A DNA stretch of 64,000 bases from Olivibacter sp. XZL3 (GCF_004368405.1 NZ_SBJH01000109.1:47192-111191); one strand, 5' to 3'. Counted from the first letter of the stretch, positions 35,826-46,179 are shown. The notes: generated by a model not told the origin, from the letters alone. Made by a program: numbers and translations.

Positions 35826-38240
35826 ATGCTCGCGGAACAATGGTTTAAATCAAAAAAATGGACGCCGCATAAATTCCAGCGACAAACGTGGCAGGCTATA
35901 ATGAAGGGCGACTCCGGTCTGTTGAACGCCCCTACTGGTTATGGCAAAACCTATGCAGTATGGTTTGGCATACTGGAAAAATTAATTGCGCTCCGGGAAA
36001 GTCAAAAAAAGGTGTCACGTGAAACATATTGTCTGTGGATAACGCCCTTGAGGTCGCTCTCGCAGGAAATGGTACTGGCCCTCAACCGCGTAAACGACGA
36101 CTTGGGCTTAAAGCTTGACATCGCTCTCCGCACGGGCGATACCAGTCTCAAAGAACGTCAACGACAAACCAAAGAGAGCCCACAGGTTCTTGTCACCACG
36201 CCTGAAAGTATCCATCTGATGTTGGCACAAAAGGGCTATGCTTCCCGATTAAGAAGCATTCAGTTTGTAGTGGTTGACGAATGGCATGAACTCTTAGGCA
36301 GTAAACGCGGTGTATTGACCGAACTTGGATTAGCCAAGCTGAAACAGCTTAATCCACAAATACAGATTTGGGGAATTTCGGCCACCATTGGTAATTTGGA
36401 AGAAGCAAAACAGATTTTACTCGGTAAGGGAAAGGGAGTAACCGTTAAAGCCAATCTTCCCAAAGACATCCAGATAACTACCATTCTTCCCGACGTGCTG
36501 GAAAAATTTCCCTGGGGAGGCCATCTAGGCATCCACCTCGCTAACAAAGTGCTCGAGATTGTCAATCACAGCGATACTACCTTGATTTTTACGAATACCC
36601 GATCACAGGCCGAAATATGGTATCAGGAACTGCTAAAGCTACAGCCGGATCTGGCTGGTATACTTGCCTTACACCATGGCTCGTTGAGTGAAGAAATTCG
36701 ACAGTGGGTGGAGCAGGCCTTACACACGGGATCGCTGAAAGCGGTGGTATGTACTAGCAGTTTAGATTTAGGGGTGGATTTCAGACCGGTAGATACCGTC
36801 ATCCAAATAGGATCAGCGAAGGGAATTGCTCGCTTTTTACAGCGCGCAGGACGAAGTGGCCATCAACCCGGTGCAACCAGCAAGATCTGGTTTGTACCCA
36901 CCCACTCGCTGGAAATCATGGAAGGGACTGCATTACGTTATGCAGAAAAGCACCAACTAATGGAAAACCGCATCCCCTATGTCCGTTCCTTTGATGTGCT
37001 AATCCAGTACCTGGTAACTTTAGCCGTGTCAGACGGCTTTAAGGCCGAGGAGGTCTTTGAGGAGATAAAAGACACGCATTGTTTTGCGTCGATTACCCAT
37101 GAAGAATTTTTCCAATGCCTGTTGATGATCACGCAGGGCGGCAAGGTGTTGGACGCCTACGATGAATTTCATAAAGTCGTAGTGGAGGACGGCCTTTATA
37201 AAGTCATGAGCAAAAAAGTAGCGATGCGCCATCGCTTAAGCATCGGTGCTATTGTTAGCGACACCATGATGAGCGTTAAGTACCTTAGTGGAAAATATAT
37301 CGGAAGCATTGAAGAATGGTTTATTTCCCGACTAAATATAGGCGATACCTTCTGGTTCGCCGGGAAGAACCTGGAATTGCTTCGCGTAAAAGACCTCCAG
37401 GCAATCGTAAAGACATCAACCAAAAAAAAGGGCTTGGTTCCCTCGTGGATGGGTGGCCGCCTTCCTCTTTCTACACACCTTGCCTTCGCCATTAGACATG
37501 TCTTGGATCAATGGCAGGACCTGTCGGCACAGGAACCGGAAATATCCTTTCTTAAACCGCTTTTTATCGAACAACAAAAGCGAAGCACACTGCCGAGTAA
37601 CAAAAATTTGGTAATCGAGCTGACCGAGACGAAAGAAGGGCACCACCTCTTCTTCTTTCCTTTTGAAGGCAAATTTGTTCATGAAGGGATGGCCGCGCTG
37701 ATAGCCCACCGGCTGGGTAAAAACCAACCCTATACTTTTTCGGTTGCGCTAAACGATTACGGTTTTGAACTGTTAAGCGATCAAGCGATTGACATTAAAG
37801 CAGCGATCGACCGTGGACTGTTTACGGTTAACAACCTAAACGAAGATATACAACAAAGCGTCAACATGACCGAACTGGCAAGAAAGCGCTTTCGCGATAT
37901 AGCCGGAATTGCCGGTTTAGTTTTTCAAGGCTTCCCGGGAAGAAAAATTAAAACCAAACATTTACAAGCCAATTCGGGCTTATTTTTTAAAGTGTTTCAG
38001 GAATACGAAAGTGATAACCTGTTATTGAGAGAGGCTTACGATGAAGTGTTCGATTTCCAATTGGACTATGCCCGGTTACTGGCCGCACTGAACCGTATTG
38101 CAAACCAAACGATCGTTATCAATAAAACAGAGCGACTAACCCCATTTGCTTTTCCTATATTTGCAGAATCTTTTCGCGAACGCTTCAGCAATGAAGCACT
38201 GGAAGATAGGTTAAACAGAATTATAGCACAACTGGAATGA
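35826..38240 (+). CDS. Ligase-associated DEXH-box helicase (Lhr-like)
   Basis: An 804-residue superfamily 2 helicase of the Lhr-Core type, a 3'-5' single-stranded-DNA translocase. Motif I is NAPTGYGKTYA (about residue 40), motif II is VDEWHELLG with DEWH in place of DEAH, motif III is SATIG, and motif VI is QRAGRSGHQPG. A winged-helix domain and the Lhr-specific C-terminal domain follow. It is the third gene of the exonuclease-ligase-helicase-phosphoesterase cluster, established as a conserved DNA repair set. The last codon overlaps the next start (ATGA). Confidence 0.95.
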   Translation: MLAEQWFKSKKWTPHKFQRQTWQAIMKGDSGLLNAPTGYGKTYAVWFGILEKLIALRESQKKVSRETYCLWITPLRSLSQEMVLALNRVNDDLGLKLDIALRTGDTSLKERQRQTKESPQVLVTTPESIHLMLAQKGYASRLRSIQFVVVDEWHELLGSKRGVLTELGLAKLKQLNPQIQIWGISATIGNLEEAKQILLGKGKGVTVKANLPKDIQITTILPDVLEKFPWGGHLGIHLANKVLEIVNHSDTTLIFTNTRSQAEIWYQELLKLQPDLAGILALHHGSLSEEIRQWVEQALHTGSLKAVVCTSSLDLGVDFRPVDTVIQIGSAKGIARFLQRAGRSGHQPGATSKIWFVPTHSLEIMEGTALRYAEKHQLMENRIPYVRSFDVLIQYLVTLAVSDGFKAEEVFEEIKDTHCFASITHEEFFQCLLMITQGGKVLDAYDEFHKVVVEDGLYKVMSKKVAMRHRLSIGAIVSDTMMSVKYLSGKYIGSIEEWFISRLNIGDTFWFAGKNLELLRVKDLQAIVKTSTKKKGLVPSWMGGRLPLSTHLAFAIRHVLDQWQDLSAQEPEISFLKPLFIEQQKRSTLPSNKNLVIELTETKEGHHLFFFPFEGKFVHEGMAALIAHRLGKNQPYTFSVALNDYGFELLSDQAIDIKAAIDRGLFTVNNLNEDIQQSVNMTELARKRFRDIAGIAGLVFQGFPGRKIKTKHLQANSGLFFKVFQEYESDNLLLREAYDEVFDFQLDYARLLAALNRIANQTIVINKTERLTPFAFPIFAESFRERFSNEALEDRLNRIIAQLE

Positions 38241-38887
38241 GCGATCGATTGCGGCTGCAGATAAAAAACGAAACGGTTTATCTGTTAGCAGAAAAGTGCA
38301 TTTTTTTTCCGCAAAACAAAACCTTGGTCATTGCTGACATCCATCTCGGGAAAGCGGCACATTTTAGAAGAGCGGGCATCATCATACCACAGCAAGCAGG
38401 TACAGATCAAGACTTCAGCGTACTTCATCGTGTGCTTCAGAAATATGAAACCAAACGGATTATTTTTTTGGGCGACTTATTCCATGCTGAAGAAAATACT
38501 TCCTGGCAACACTTTCTTGATTTCACTAAAAAACATCCCTTTATCGAATTCATCCTTATAAAGGGCAATCATGATATACTGCCCGAAACCCGTTACCAAC
38601 AGGGAAATTTGAAGGTATATCACGACACTTTACAGGAAGGTCTCCTTCTCTATTCGCACGCGCCACTGATAGGCGTACCGAAAGGGCTTTTGAACATCGC
38701 GGGCCACGTACACCCAGGGGCTATTTTAAAAGGAAAAGGAAAGCAAGAGATTAGGCTTCCTTGTTTCCACTTAGACTCCACGCTGCTTCTGTTACCCGCA
38801 TTCGGCAGTTTAACCGGGACATTTACGCTGCGGAGAGGCAACGCACAACAGTTTGTTACCACCGGGGAAACCGTGCATGCTGTTTAA
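38237..38887 (+). CDS. Ligase-associated metallophosphoesterase/endonuclease (MPE, PdeM-like)
   Basis: A 216-residue calcineurin-like phosphoesterase. The metal-binding motifs are visible in order: ADIHLGKAAHFRRAG, FLGDLFHAEEN, IKGNHD, YSHAPL and IAGHVHPG. Family members cleave DNA and phosphodiesters with manganese and are partners of the Lhr-type helicase. Translation is coupled to the helicase by a four-base overlap. Last gene of the repair cluster; a short AT-rich inverted repeat (about 38919-38938) follows but is not a strong terminator. Confidence 0.93.
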   Translation: MSDRLRLQIKNETVYLLAEKCIFFPQNKTLVIADIHLGKAAHFRRAGIIIPQQAGTDQDFSVLHRVLQKYETKRIIFLGDLFHAEENTSWQHFLDFTKKHPFIEFILIKGNHDILPETRYQQGNLKVYHDTLQEGLLLYSHAPLIGVPKGLLNIAGHVHPGAILKGKGKQEIRLPCFHLDSTLLLLPAFGSLTGTFTLRRGNAQQFVTTGETVHAV

Positions 38888-39032
38888 GCACCACCTTCTG
38901 GAAACGCCGAAGAAGCCCCTTCGAAATTTTTTTTCGAAATACTTAAAACAAATTATCACCTTTCGTTATTTATGAAAGTGCAATGATGTGCAAAGTTATT
39001 GCATATACTGTTTCACTTTAAAATCAATTTTT

Positions 39033-39359
39033 ATGAAATCAAAAATCTATGCATTATTAACAGTTCTTATGCTAGCCTTCACTTTTAGCACCCCTATTAC
39101 CGCCTTTGCTCACGACAAGCATGCTAAAAAAGTTGAACTCTCGGAAGAAGATGCCGCTCGAGAAATTAATGCCATGAAGCGCCGCGTAGCCGAAATCAAA
39201 GCCATGGATAAATCTGCGCTAACCAAAGCCGAACGCAAAGAGCTCCGTAAAGAGTTACGCGAAATGAATAAAAGAGCGCGCGCACTGGGTAGCGGTGGCG
39301 TCTATTTATCAGTAGGAGCTATTATTATCATCATTCTGGTACTTATACTGATTCTATAG
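39033..39359 (+). CDS. Small exported or membrane protein of unknown function
   Basis: A 108-residue protein. The ATG at 39033 starts MKSKIYALLTVLMLAFTF, a signal peptide ending near AFAHD, so an upstream 15-residue extension is rejected. The middle is a charged helix (about 30-80, with KRRVAEIKAM and RKELRKELREMNKR) likely to form a coiled coil. The C-terminus is one hydrophobic helix (YLSVGAIIIIILVLILIL) that would anchor it. I do not recognise a family with certainty; similar short proteins occur in Bacteroidota. No operon partner. Confidence 0.7.
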   Translation: MKSKIYALLTVLMLAFTFSTPITAFAHDKHAKKVELSEEDAAREINAMKRRVAEIKAMDKSALTKAERKELRKELREMNKRARALGSGGVYLSVGAIIIIILVLILIL

Positions 39360-39653
39360 GTAGAATAGCGAAGGAGGGAAATGGCAACAAATGCGCTATG
39401 CTCTTCTTCGCTACTCCCGATTTTACGACATAAATGTTGTTCTTGCTCAAAACTACCCGCTCCTTTCACGTTTACTATACGCGAATACATAAGCCATTGA
39501 GCAGTATGCTCTCCTTCATCTGGCCTAGCTACACGCATTCTACTTCACAGCTGAAGCCTTTTTCTTTTACCTATGGTAAAAAATTCCTAAACTTGTAGTT
39601 ATAACATATATTAAAAAATAAGACGGCGAACAGCATCCTGCCAGCAAGTGAAA

Positions 39654-40763
39654 ATGATACTAATTGTTGACGACAAGCAAGAGAACCTGATTTCTTTACA
39701 GAAATTCTTGGAAACCAATGCATTTAAGGTAGATACGGCATCATCTGGGGAAGAAGCGCTAAAAAAAGTTCTAAAAACTACATACGCTCTTATCATACTG
39801 GACGTACAAATGCCCGGAATGGATGGATTTGAAGTGGCAGAATTGATTTCCGGTTATAGTAAGACGGTCGATACACCCATCCTATTTTTGTCGGCCGTAA
39901 ATACAGAAAAGAAATTCATTACGCAAGGATATGAAACCGGCGGTATCGATTATCTGACCAAGCCTTTTGATCCGGACATATTACTTTTGAAAGTAAAAAC
40001 TTTCTATCGCTTGTTTGAACAAGCGCAAGCAATGCATGAAATGCAGGAAGCACTTAAGATGGAAATAGAACATAGAAAGATACTTGAAAATAAAAAGGAT
40101 GAGTTTATCAGCATTGCGAGCCACGAACTGAAGACGCCATTAACCAGTGTTAGAGGTTATTTGCAATTATTGGAACGCTTACCGGAAGCAAAAAACAACG
40201 AAAAGCTTAAAAATTACCTGGAAAAAACCAGCACACAACTAAATAAATTAGGGGATTTAATCGATGACCTGCTCGATATCTCGAAAATTGAAAGCGGTAA
40301 GATGAAATTCAATTTTCAGTCTGTCTCCGTAGAAAAGCTTATCAATAACACGCTGGAAAATGTTAGTCAAATGTATCCCGAACACTCCTTTAAGCGTATC
40401 GGAAACGTGGACGCAACCATATTTGCAGACGAGATACGCTTAGAGCAGGTATTGATCAACTACCTAACTAATGCCATCAAATACTCCCCTAATTCCAAGG
40501 AAATTGTTTTGGAAACCACGCTCACCGCAGACAACAAAATCCAAATCGGAGTGCGCGATTTCGGAATCGGGATACCGCCTGATAAGTTGAATCATTTGTT
40601 TGACAAATTTTATAGAGTAGAAGAATCATCCTACAAATTTCAAGGGCTCGGCATGGGCCTTTATATCTGTAAAGAGATTGTCACCCGACACCAGGGAGAA
40701 TATGGCGTAGAAAGCCGGCTAAATGAAGGCTCATTTTTTTATTTTCGATTGCCTCTATCTTGA
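39654..40763 (+). CDS. Hybrid response regulator-histidine kinase (REC-HisKA-HATPase)
   Basis: About 369 residues. The receiver domain comes first (ILIVDDKQENL, phosphoacceptor Asp50 in IILDVQMPG, Lys in LTKPFD), a short coiled linker follows, then HisKA with ISIASHELKTPLTSVR (His157) and the HATPase domain with INYLTNAIKYSP (N box), VRDFGIGIPP (G1) and GLGMGLYICKEI (G2). No membrane segment, so it is cytoplasmic. ATG 39654 is preferred over a GTG two codons upstream. It heads a phosphorelay set with the large hybrid kinase 77 bases downstream. Confidence 0.9.
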   Translation: MILIVDDKQENLISLQKFLETNAFKVDTASSGEEALKKVLKTTYALIILDVQMPGMDGFEVAELISGYSKTVDTPILFLSAVNTEKKFITQGYETGGIDYLTKPFDPDILLLKVKTFYRLFEQAQAMHEMQEALKMEIEHRKILENKKDEFISIASHELKTPLTSVRGYLQLLERLPEAKNNEKLKNYLEKTSTQLNKLGDLIDDLLDISKIESGKMKFNFQSVSVEKLINNTLENVSQMYPEHSFKRIGNVDATIFADEIRLEQVLINYLTNAIKYSPNSKEIVLETTLTADNKIQIGVRDFGIGIPPDKLNHLFDKFYRVEESSYKFQGLGMGLYICKEIVTRHQGEYGVESRLNEGSFFYFRLPLS

Positions 40764-40840
40764 ATAATGGTTTTTCTTCCTACAAAACCAGCAGTCGAAA
40801 AAGCATGTTGATGTTAAAAAAATTCCAAACATAGGAACCG

Positions 40841-43800
40841 ATGACAAAGAATCGTTTTAATCTTATACCTCTCAATTACAAACTGGCCATGCTAGGTTTC
40901 GTTCCGCTGATGTGCCTGTTGTTTTTCTTCTTTGTGGTAGAGAAAGAAAAAGCAGACCGCATAGAAGGGACCAATAACTTCATCACACGGATAAACCAAG
41001 CACTCAGTGCGGACAACCTCATTGAACAGCTACAGCAGGAAAGGCGACTCAGCTTGGATAAGATCTTTAAAAAGAAAGACGAAGGCGCATTGAGTGTGCA
41101 ACAGCTGAAAACCGATGAGGCTATACAGCAGTTTAACACCTACATCGATAGCGGATTGAATGCCGACTATGCGGAATATACTTTTATTAACGAACTTCCC
41201 TCCTGGCGGTCGGATCTCGCGGCAGGAAAAATGGGATATGAACAAACGTTTAACAATTATCAGAAGATCACTGAACGGCTAAGCGTATTCAGTAAAGTAT
41301 CTACCGACTATGCCAATCTGAACCAAAGTTTAGGCGGTAAAATTGAGCTTCGCGAAATTATGTCCCAAATGGTCAATTATGTGGCCATCTTACGCCTTAA
41401 CATCTATTTTGCTTATGCCGACAATTCGATTAACACGTTGGATTCGACGAAATTCAACTTGAATTACGACCTTTTTCGGTCTTATGTGGAACAACTTAAA
41501 AGCCTCGACAAACGCTATAAGGAGCAAAATCTGGAGAAGCTAAAATCCAGCCAAGCCTTCAATACGACCTTGCAATTTTTCGAAACCGTGTATAAGGCCA
41601 ATGAGCTGCCGGAACGTTTTACCTCAGAAGAATGGTGGAATATCTCTGCAACCGCCATGGACTTGTTAAAGTCACGCCTAAATTCAACCATTAAATCCAT
41701 TGAAACAGGCGCAGCGACTGTATATGCGTCCGAAATATACGATCGGAATTTTACCCGATTGATGCTTTTCCTATGCGTAATCACGGCTATCGGTCTGATT
41801 TACCTGGTTATTAAGAACATCGCCAACCATCTATTTGAACTGCAGGAAGCGGCTCGCAAAATCGCCTTAGGCTATACCAATATTGCGCTGCCTACCTTTG
41901 CAAAAGACGATCTCGGCGCAGTAGCCCGCTCCATAAGAAAAATCGATCTGAGCAATCAAGAGCTTGCAAAAGCGGCCGATGAAATCGGTAAGGAGAATTA
42001 TAGCGTCCAAATTCTTGCCAAAGGCCCTCATGACCTATTAGGCAACGCTTTGGCGAATATGAAGAATTCACTTGAAAGACACGCCAAAAAAGACAAAACT
42101 GAAATCTGGATACAATCGGGAGAAAGCACGATAAACAGCCTCCTCATAGGAAGATCCGAATTAAAAGAATTTGGTCTCGATGTGCTCAAAGCCTTAGTCG
42201 ATTATCTGGAAGCCGCCATTGGCACCTATTATATTGGTCATCACGGCAAAACGTTTGAGTTGCTGAGCAGTATCGGTGTAGCCGATCGTGCGCAGCTTCC
42301 TCAAAAGATAAGCGCCGGCGAAACCCTGCTTGGGAAGGCCATACTGGAGCAAAAGAGTGTTTTATTAACCGATTTTCCATCCGATTACCTTCAAATTCGA
42401 ACCAGTTTAGGTACCAGCCGACCCCAATGGGTATTGGTCATCCCTTTGATTCACGAAAATCAAGTGGAGGGCATCATAGAAATCGCTTCAATCAATCCAA
42501 TGCCGGATGCCGCTATCACATTTGCCGACAGCATCGCCAAAAACGTTGGTGCCGCCATCCATGCTATCAAGAGCCGAATCCGTTTAAAAGAATTATTAGA
42601 AGAAACCCAAGCTCAGGCAGAAGAACTACAGGCGCAACAAACCGAACTGGAAAACCTGAACGTGGAACTGGAGGCACAAGCGAATAAGCTGCAGGCCTCG
42701 GAGGAGGAATTAAGAGTGCAACAAGAGGAACTGTTGGAAAGCAATCAGGAACTGGAAATTAAATCGCAAGCCCTTGAAGAAAAAAATCAAATGATCTTAG
42801 AGCGCAACCTCGAGATACAAAAAAAGGCAGAAGATCTTGCGATCAGTACGCAGTATAAATCAGAGTTCCTGGCGAATATGTCTCACGAACTACGGACTCC
42901 GCTGAACTCCATCCTGCTACTATCTAGACTGCTGAGCGAGAATAACGAGGGCAATTTATTAGAAGACCAGATTGAATACGCTAAAGTGATTCAAACATCC
43001 GGAAACGGCCTGTTGACCTTAATTGACGAAATCCTCGACTTGTCAAAGATAGAGTCGGGAAAGATGACCCTGTCTTATGAAGACGTGTCGCTTTCTGATA
43101 TGCTAAATGACTTACAAAGTTTGTTCGGACCGATGGCTGCCGACAAAGGCTTGCAATTAAATTTCGAACATGATAAAGCGGCTGTAGATACGATTCAAAC
43201 AGATAACCTCCGCTTACAACAAATATTAAGAAACCTGATTTCCAATGCCCTGAAATTCACTGCTAAAGGTTCTGTGACCTTACGCGTTTACCCAAGTAAA
43301 GAAAAAGAGGGCTATTTAAACTTTGCTGTTCGGGATACCGGAATCGGAATACCGACCGAAAAACATCAATTAGTTTTCGAAGCATTTCAACAAGCTGACG
43401 GCTCGACTCGTCGCAAATTTGGTGGCACAGGGCTCGGTTTGTCAATCAGCAGGGAACTTGCGAAGTTGTTAGGCGGTAGCCTATACATCAACAGCGAGGT
43501 AACGAAAGGAAGTGAGTTTATTGCCAGTATTCCTGTTGCCCAGCCCGTAGAAGAAAAGATAGAGGTTCCCGAAAGCTCGTCAACAGCGCAGCACGTGAAG
43601 ACTGAGGTAAACAAAGAATCAACACCCAACAAAGTGCCTCATCGTCCTGCTCCGTTTATAAGCACGGTCATTCCGAACGAGCTAGAGGACGACCGTGAAC
43701 ACATCCAAGAAGGCGATAAGCTCTTGCTGATTATTGAAGATGACACCAAATTCGCCCGAGCATTAGTTGATTTTTCCCATAAGAACGATTACAAAGTGAT

Positions 43801-44890
43801 TACGACAGTGAGGGGCGACTTAGGCGTTGAATTAGCAGAAAAGTATCTGCCGCAGGCCATCCTTTTAGATATTGAACTGCCGGTAAAAAATGGATGGCAA
43901 GTAATGGAAGAGATTAAGAACAATCCTGCAACCCGCCATATACCGGTGCACATTATGTCGTCCCATGAAGTAAAAAGAGAAAGCATCACCAAGGGAGCCA
44001 TCGATTTTATTAGAAAGCCTATGGCGCTCGAGCAGATCGGTCAGATATTCAGCCGGGTGGAAAAAGCGTTGTCGGGCGGCCCAAGAAAAGTGCTGATTAT
44101 TGAAGACAACCTCAAACATGCGCAGGCACTCGCACATTACCTGGAAAGCTTCGACGTTAAAACAGACATCAGCAAGGACATCCAATCGGGGGTCAACCGC
44201 CTGAAGAGTCATGAGGCCGACTGCGTCATTTTAGACATGGGTATTCCCGATGCACAAGCCTATAAAACGCTTGAAACGATTAAGTCGGATGCAGGAATGG
44301 ATAACCTGCCCGTAATCATTTTTACCGGCAAGCAGCTTTCTCCATCGGAAGAGATAAAGATAAAACAATATGCTGATTCTATCGTCGTGAAAACGGCTCA
44401 TTCCTATGAAAGGATCTTTGACGAAGTAGCGCTGTTTTTACATCTTGTGGAGGAGTCGAACGACAAGCCCAAGAAGGAAAAATCAAAGTTGAACAGTAGC
44501 CTTACCGAGGTGTTAAACCAAAAAACAGTACTTATCGCGGATGATGATATCCGAAACATATTTTCTTTGACCAAAGCTTTGGAGCGGTACAAAATAAATG
44601 TATTAGCCGCTGAAAACGGTAGAGAAGCTTTACAAGTTTTACAGAAAAACGCCGATAAAGTCGACATTGTATTGATGGATATGATGATGCCGGAAATGGA
44701 TGGTTATGAAACCACGACCCGTATCAGGCAAGACAAGCAGTTTAAAAATCTACCTATCTTAGCCGTTACAGCGAAGGCGATGATGGGTGATCGGGAAAAG
44801 TGCATCGCCGCCGGAGCCTCCGATTATATTTCAAAACCCGTAGATATTGATCAATTAATTTCTTTGTTGAGAGTATGGCTTTACCAATAG
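40841..44890 (+). CDS. Large hybrid sensor histidine kinase with three receiver domains
   Basis: A 1349-residue membrane kinase. One transmembrane helix (about 18-33) is followed by a periplasmic helical sensor (about 45-300) resembling the NIT (nitrate/nitrite) sensing fold, with QQERRLSLDKIFKK; this assignment is tentative. A second helix (about 305-325), a HAMP-like region, a GAF-like domain (about 450-580) and a long coiled coil follow. HisKA has His682 in MSHELRTPLN, then HATPase with VRDTGIGIP and GTGLGLSIS. Three receivers end the protein with Asp1010, Asp1132 and Asp1280. The gene ends 16 bases inside the next one. The ligand is unknown. Confidence 0.9.
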   Translation: MTKNRFNLIPLNYKLAMLGFVPLMCLLFFFFVVEKEKADRIEGTNNFITRINQALSADNLIEQLQQERRLSLDKIFKKKDEGALSVQQLKTDEAIQQFNTYIDSGLNADYAEYTFINELPSWRSDLAAGKMGYEQTFNNYQKITERLSVFSKVSTDYANLNQSLGGKIELREIMSQMVNYVAILRLNIYFAYADNSINTLDSTKFNLNYDLFRSYVEQLKSLDKRYKEQNLEKLKSSQAFNTTLQFFETVYKANELPERFTSEEWWNISATAMDLLKSRLNSTIKSIETGAATVYASEIYDRNFTRLMLFLCVITAIGLIYLVIKNIANHLFELQEAARKIALGYTNIALPTFAKDDLGAVARSIRKIDLSNQELAKAADEIGKENYSVQILAKGPHDLLGNALANMKNSLERHAKKDKTEIWIQSGESTINSLLIGRSELKEFGLDVLKALVDYLEAAIGTYYIGHHGKTFELLSSIGVADRAQLPQKISAGETLLGKAILEQKSVLLTDFPSDYLQIRTSLGTSRPQWVLVIPLIHENQVEGIIEIASINPMPDAAITFADSIAKNVGAAIHAIKSRIRLKELLEETQAQAEELQAQQTELENLNVELEAQANKLQASEEELRVQQEELLESNQELEIKSQALEEKNQMILERNLEIQKKAEDLAISTQYKSEFLANMSHELRTPLNSILLLSRLLSENNEGNLLEDQIEYAKVIQTSGNGLLTLIDEILDLSKIESGKMTLSYEDVSLSDMLNDLQSLFGPMAADKGLQLNFEHDKAAVDTIQTDNLRLQQILRNLISNALKFTAKGSVTLRVYPSKEKEGYLNFAVRDTGIGIPTEKHQLVFEAFQQADGSTRRKFGGTGLGLSISRELAKLLGGSLYINSEVTKGSEFIASIPVAQPVEEKIEVPESSSTAQHVKTEVNKESTPNKVPHRPAPFISTVIPNELEDDREHIQEGDKLLLIIEDDTKFARALVDFSHKNDYKVITTVRGDLGVELAEKYLPQAILLDIELPVKNGWQVMEEIKNNPATRHIPVHIMSSHEVKRESITKGAIDFIRKPMALEQIGQIFSRVEKALSGGPRKVLIIEDNLKHAQALAHYLESFDVKTDISKDIQSGVNRLKSHEADCVILDMGIPDAQAYKTLETIKSDAGMDNLPVIIFTGKQLSPSEEIKIKQYADSIVVKTAHSYERIFDEVALFLHLVEESNDKPKKEKSKLNSSLTEVLNQKTVLIADDDIRNIFSLTKALERYKINVLAAENGREALQVLQKNADKVDIVLMDMMMPEMDGYETTTRIRQDKQFKNLPILAVTAKAMMGDREKCIAAGASDYISKPVDIDQLISLLRVWLYQ

Positions 44891-45255
44891 ACCCCCTCAA
44901 GATCCTCATTGTTGACGATGAGCCGCTAAACATTTTGGCCCTAAGCGCTGTTTTGAAATCGAGAGGCTACCTGACGATAACGGCCGGCAGTGCTGCAGAA
45001 GGATTAGCCTTTCTCAAAAAAGACAAAGAAATTAAACTGATACTCATGGATATGATGATGCCAGACATTGATGGATATGAGGCTACGTCAATGATAAAAC
45101 ACGACGATCTTACCAGCCATATTCCGGTCATAGCGGTGACCGCTCAGGCGATGAGCCACGACAAGGAAAAATGCCTCGCAGCCGGGGCGGATGACTACAT
45201 ATCAAAACCAATTAACGTCGATGAATTGACAGCGCTGATGGCCAAATATTTATAG
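44875..45255 (+). CDS. Single-domain response regulator
   Basis: A 126-residue receiver with no output domain, similar to the third receiver of the hybrid kinase. ILIVDDEPLNI gives the acidic pair, Asp59 in ILMDMMMPDIDGYE is the phosphoacceptor, and ISKPINVDEL gives the conserved Lys. Its start overlaps the kinase gene by 16 bases. It may relay phosphate to or from the hybrid kinase. Confidence 0.92.
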   Translation: MALPIDPLKILIVDDEPLNILALSAVLKSRGYLTITAGSAAEGLAFLKKDKEIKLILMDMMMPDIDGYEATSMIKHDDLTSHIPVIAVTAQAMSHDKEKCLAAGADDYISKPINVDELTALMAKYL

Positions 45256-45260
45256 TAGTT

Positions 45261-46106
45261 ATGTGGCAACTTCCTGCTATTGAAGACGCAGAGCTAGAAA
45301 CGCTGATCAACGACTTGTTAGAAGTACACGGATATGATTTCCGCAACTACAGCAGGGCATCGTTAAAACGTCAGGTTAACCGGCTCTTTACTAAGGACAA
45401 ATTCCCGAGCTTTGCGGAAATGCGCTATCGGCTCAGGATTGATGAAACTTATTTAAAACGCTTTGTTGAGGGCATCACTGTCAATGTGACGGAGATGTTC
45501 CGTGATGCCGACTTTTATCACTTTCTGCGAAAACAAATTATACCAACGCTGGGCACTTATCCTTTTATTAGAATATGGGTGGCTGGTTGTTCAACCGGTG
45601 AAGAAGCTTATTCGATTGCGATCTTGTTGAAAGAGGCTAATCTGTTGCACAAAACGCTGATCTATGCCACCGACCTTAATCCTGCCGTATTGGAAGAAGC
45701 AAAACAGGGTATTTTCAATTTAAAAAGTATGAAGTTATACTCTGAAAACTACATACTTGCCGGCGGTGTTGAAGATTTCTCACATTATTATACCGCCAAC
45801 TACCACCACGCCAAACTAAACAAGGAGCTATCAGAGCGCATCATTTTCAGTCAGCATAACCTCGTCTCGGATGGCTCTTTCAATGAATTTCAACTGATCT
45901 CTTGCCGTAACGTATTGATCTATTTTAATAGCTATCTTCAAAACAGGGTCTTTAATCTATTTGATGACAGTTTGGTGCGCCTGGGCTATCTTGCCTTAGG
46001 AACAAAGGAAACGATTCTGTTTTCCAGCATGGCCGGTCGCTATCAACAAGTGGCCACCGAAGTTAAAATTTGGCGCAAGCAGCAGGAAAGTGCCGACTCT
46101 CTGTAA
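45261..46106 (+). CDS. CheR-type protein-glutamate methyltransferase
   Basis: A 281-residue SAM-dependent enzyme of the CheR family, which methylates glutamates on receptors. An N-terminal helical domain (1-75) precedes the SAM domain with IRIWVAGCSTGEEAYSIAIL (motif I), YATDLNPAVLEEAK (motif II) and ISCRNVLIYF. It follows the lone receiver by five bases. No CheB methylesterase and no methyl-accepting receptor gene occurs in the window, so in this set CheR presumably modifies the neighbouring kinase or another protein; this is inference. Confidence 0.9.
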   Translation: MWQLPAIEDAELETLINDLLEVHGYDFRNYSRASLKRQVNRLFTKDKFPSFAEMRYRLRIDETYLKRFVEGITVNVTEMFRDADFYHFLRKQIIPTLGTYPFIRIWVAGCSTGEEAYSIAILLKEANLLHKTLIYATDLNPAVLEEAKQGIFNLKSMKLYSENYILAGGVEDFSHYYTANYHHAKLNKELSERIIFSQHNLVSDGSFNEFQLISCRNVLIYFNSYLQNRVFNLFDDSLVRLGYLALGTKETILFSSMAGRYQQVATEVKIWRKQQESADSL

Positions 46107-46179
46107 TAGTCCGACCTTAAGATACAGTAGCTCTCCTTTCAATTTCGCTTACGATAAAATATTTATGGTGATTTTTCAG

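Noticed and set aside
38919..38938. AT-rich inverted repeat TTCGAAA/TTTCGAA after the repair cluster
   Set aside because: Stem is short and AT-rich; not enough to call a terminator.
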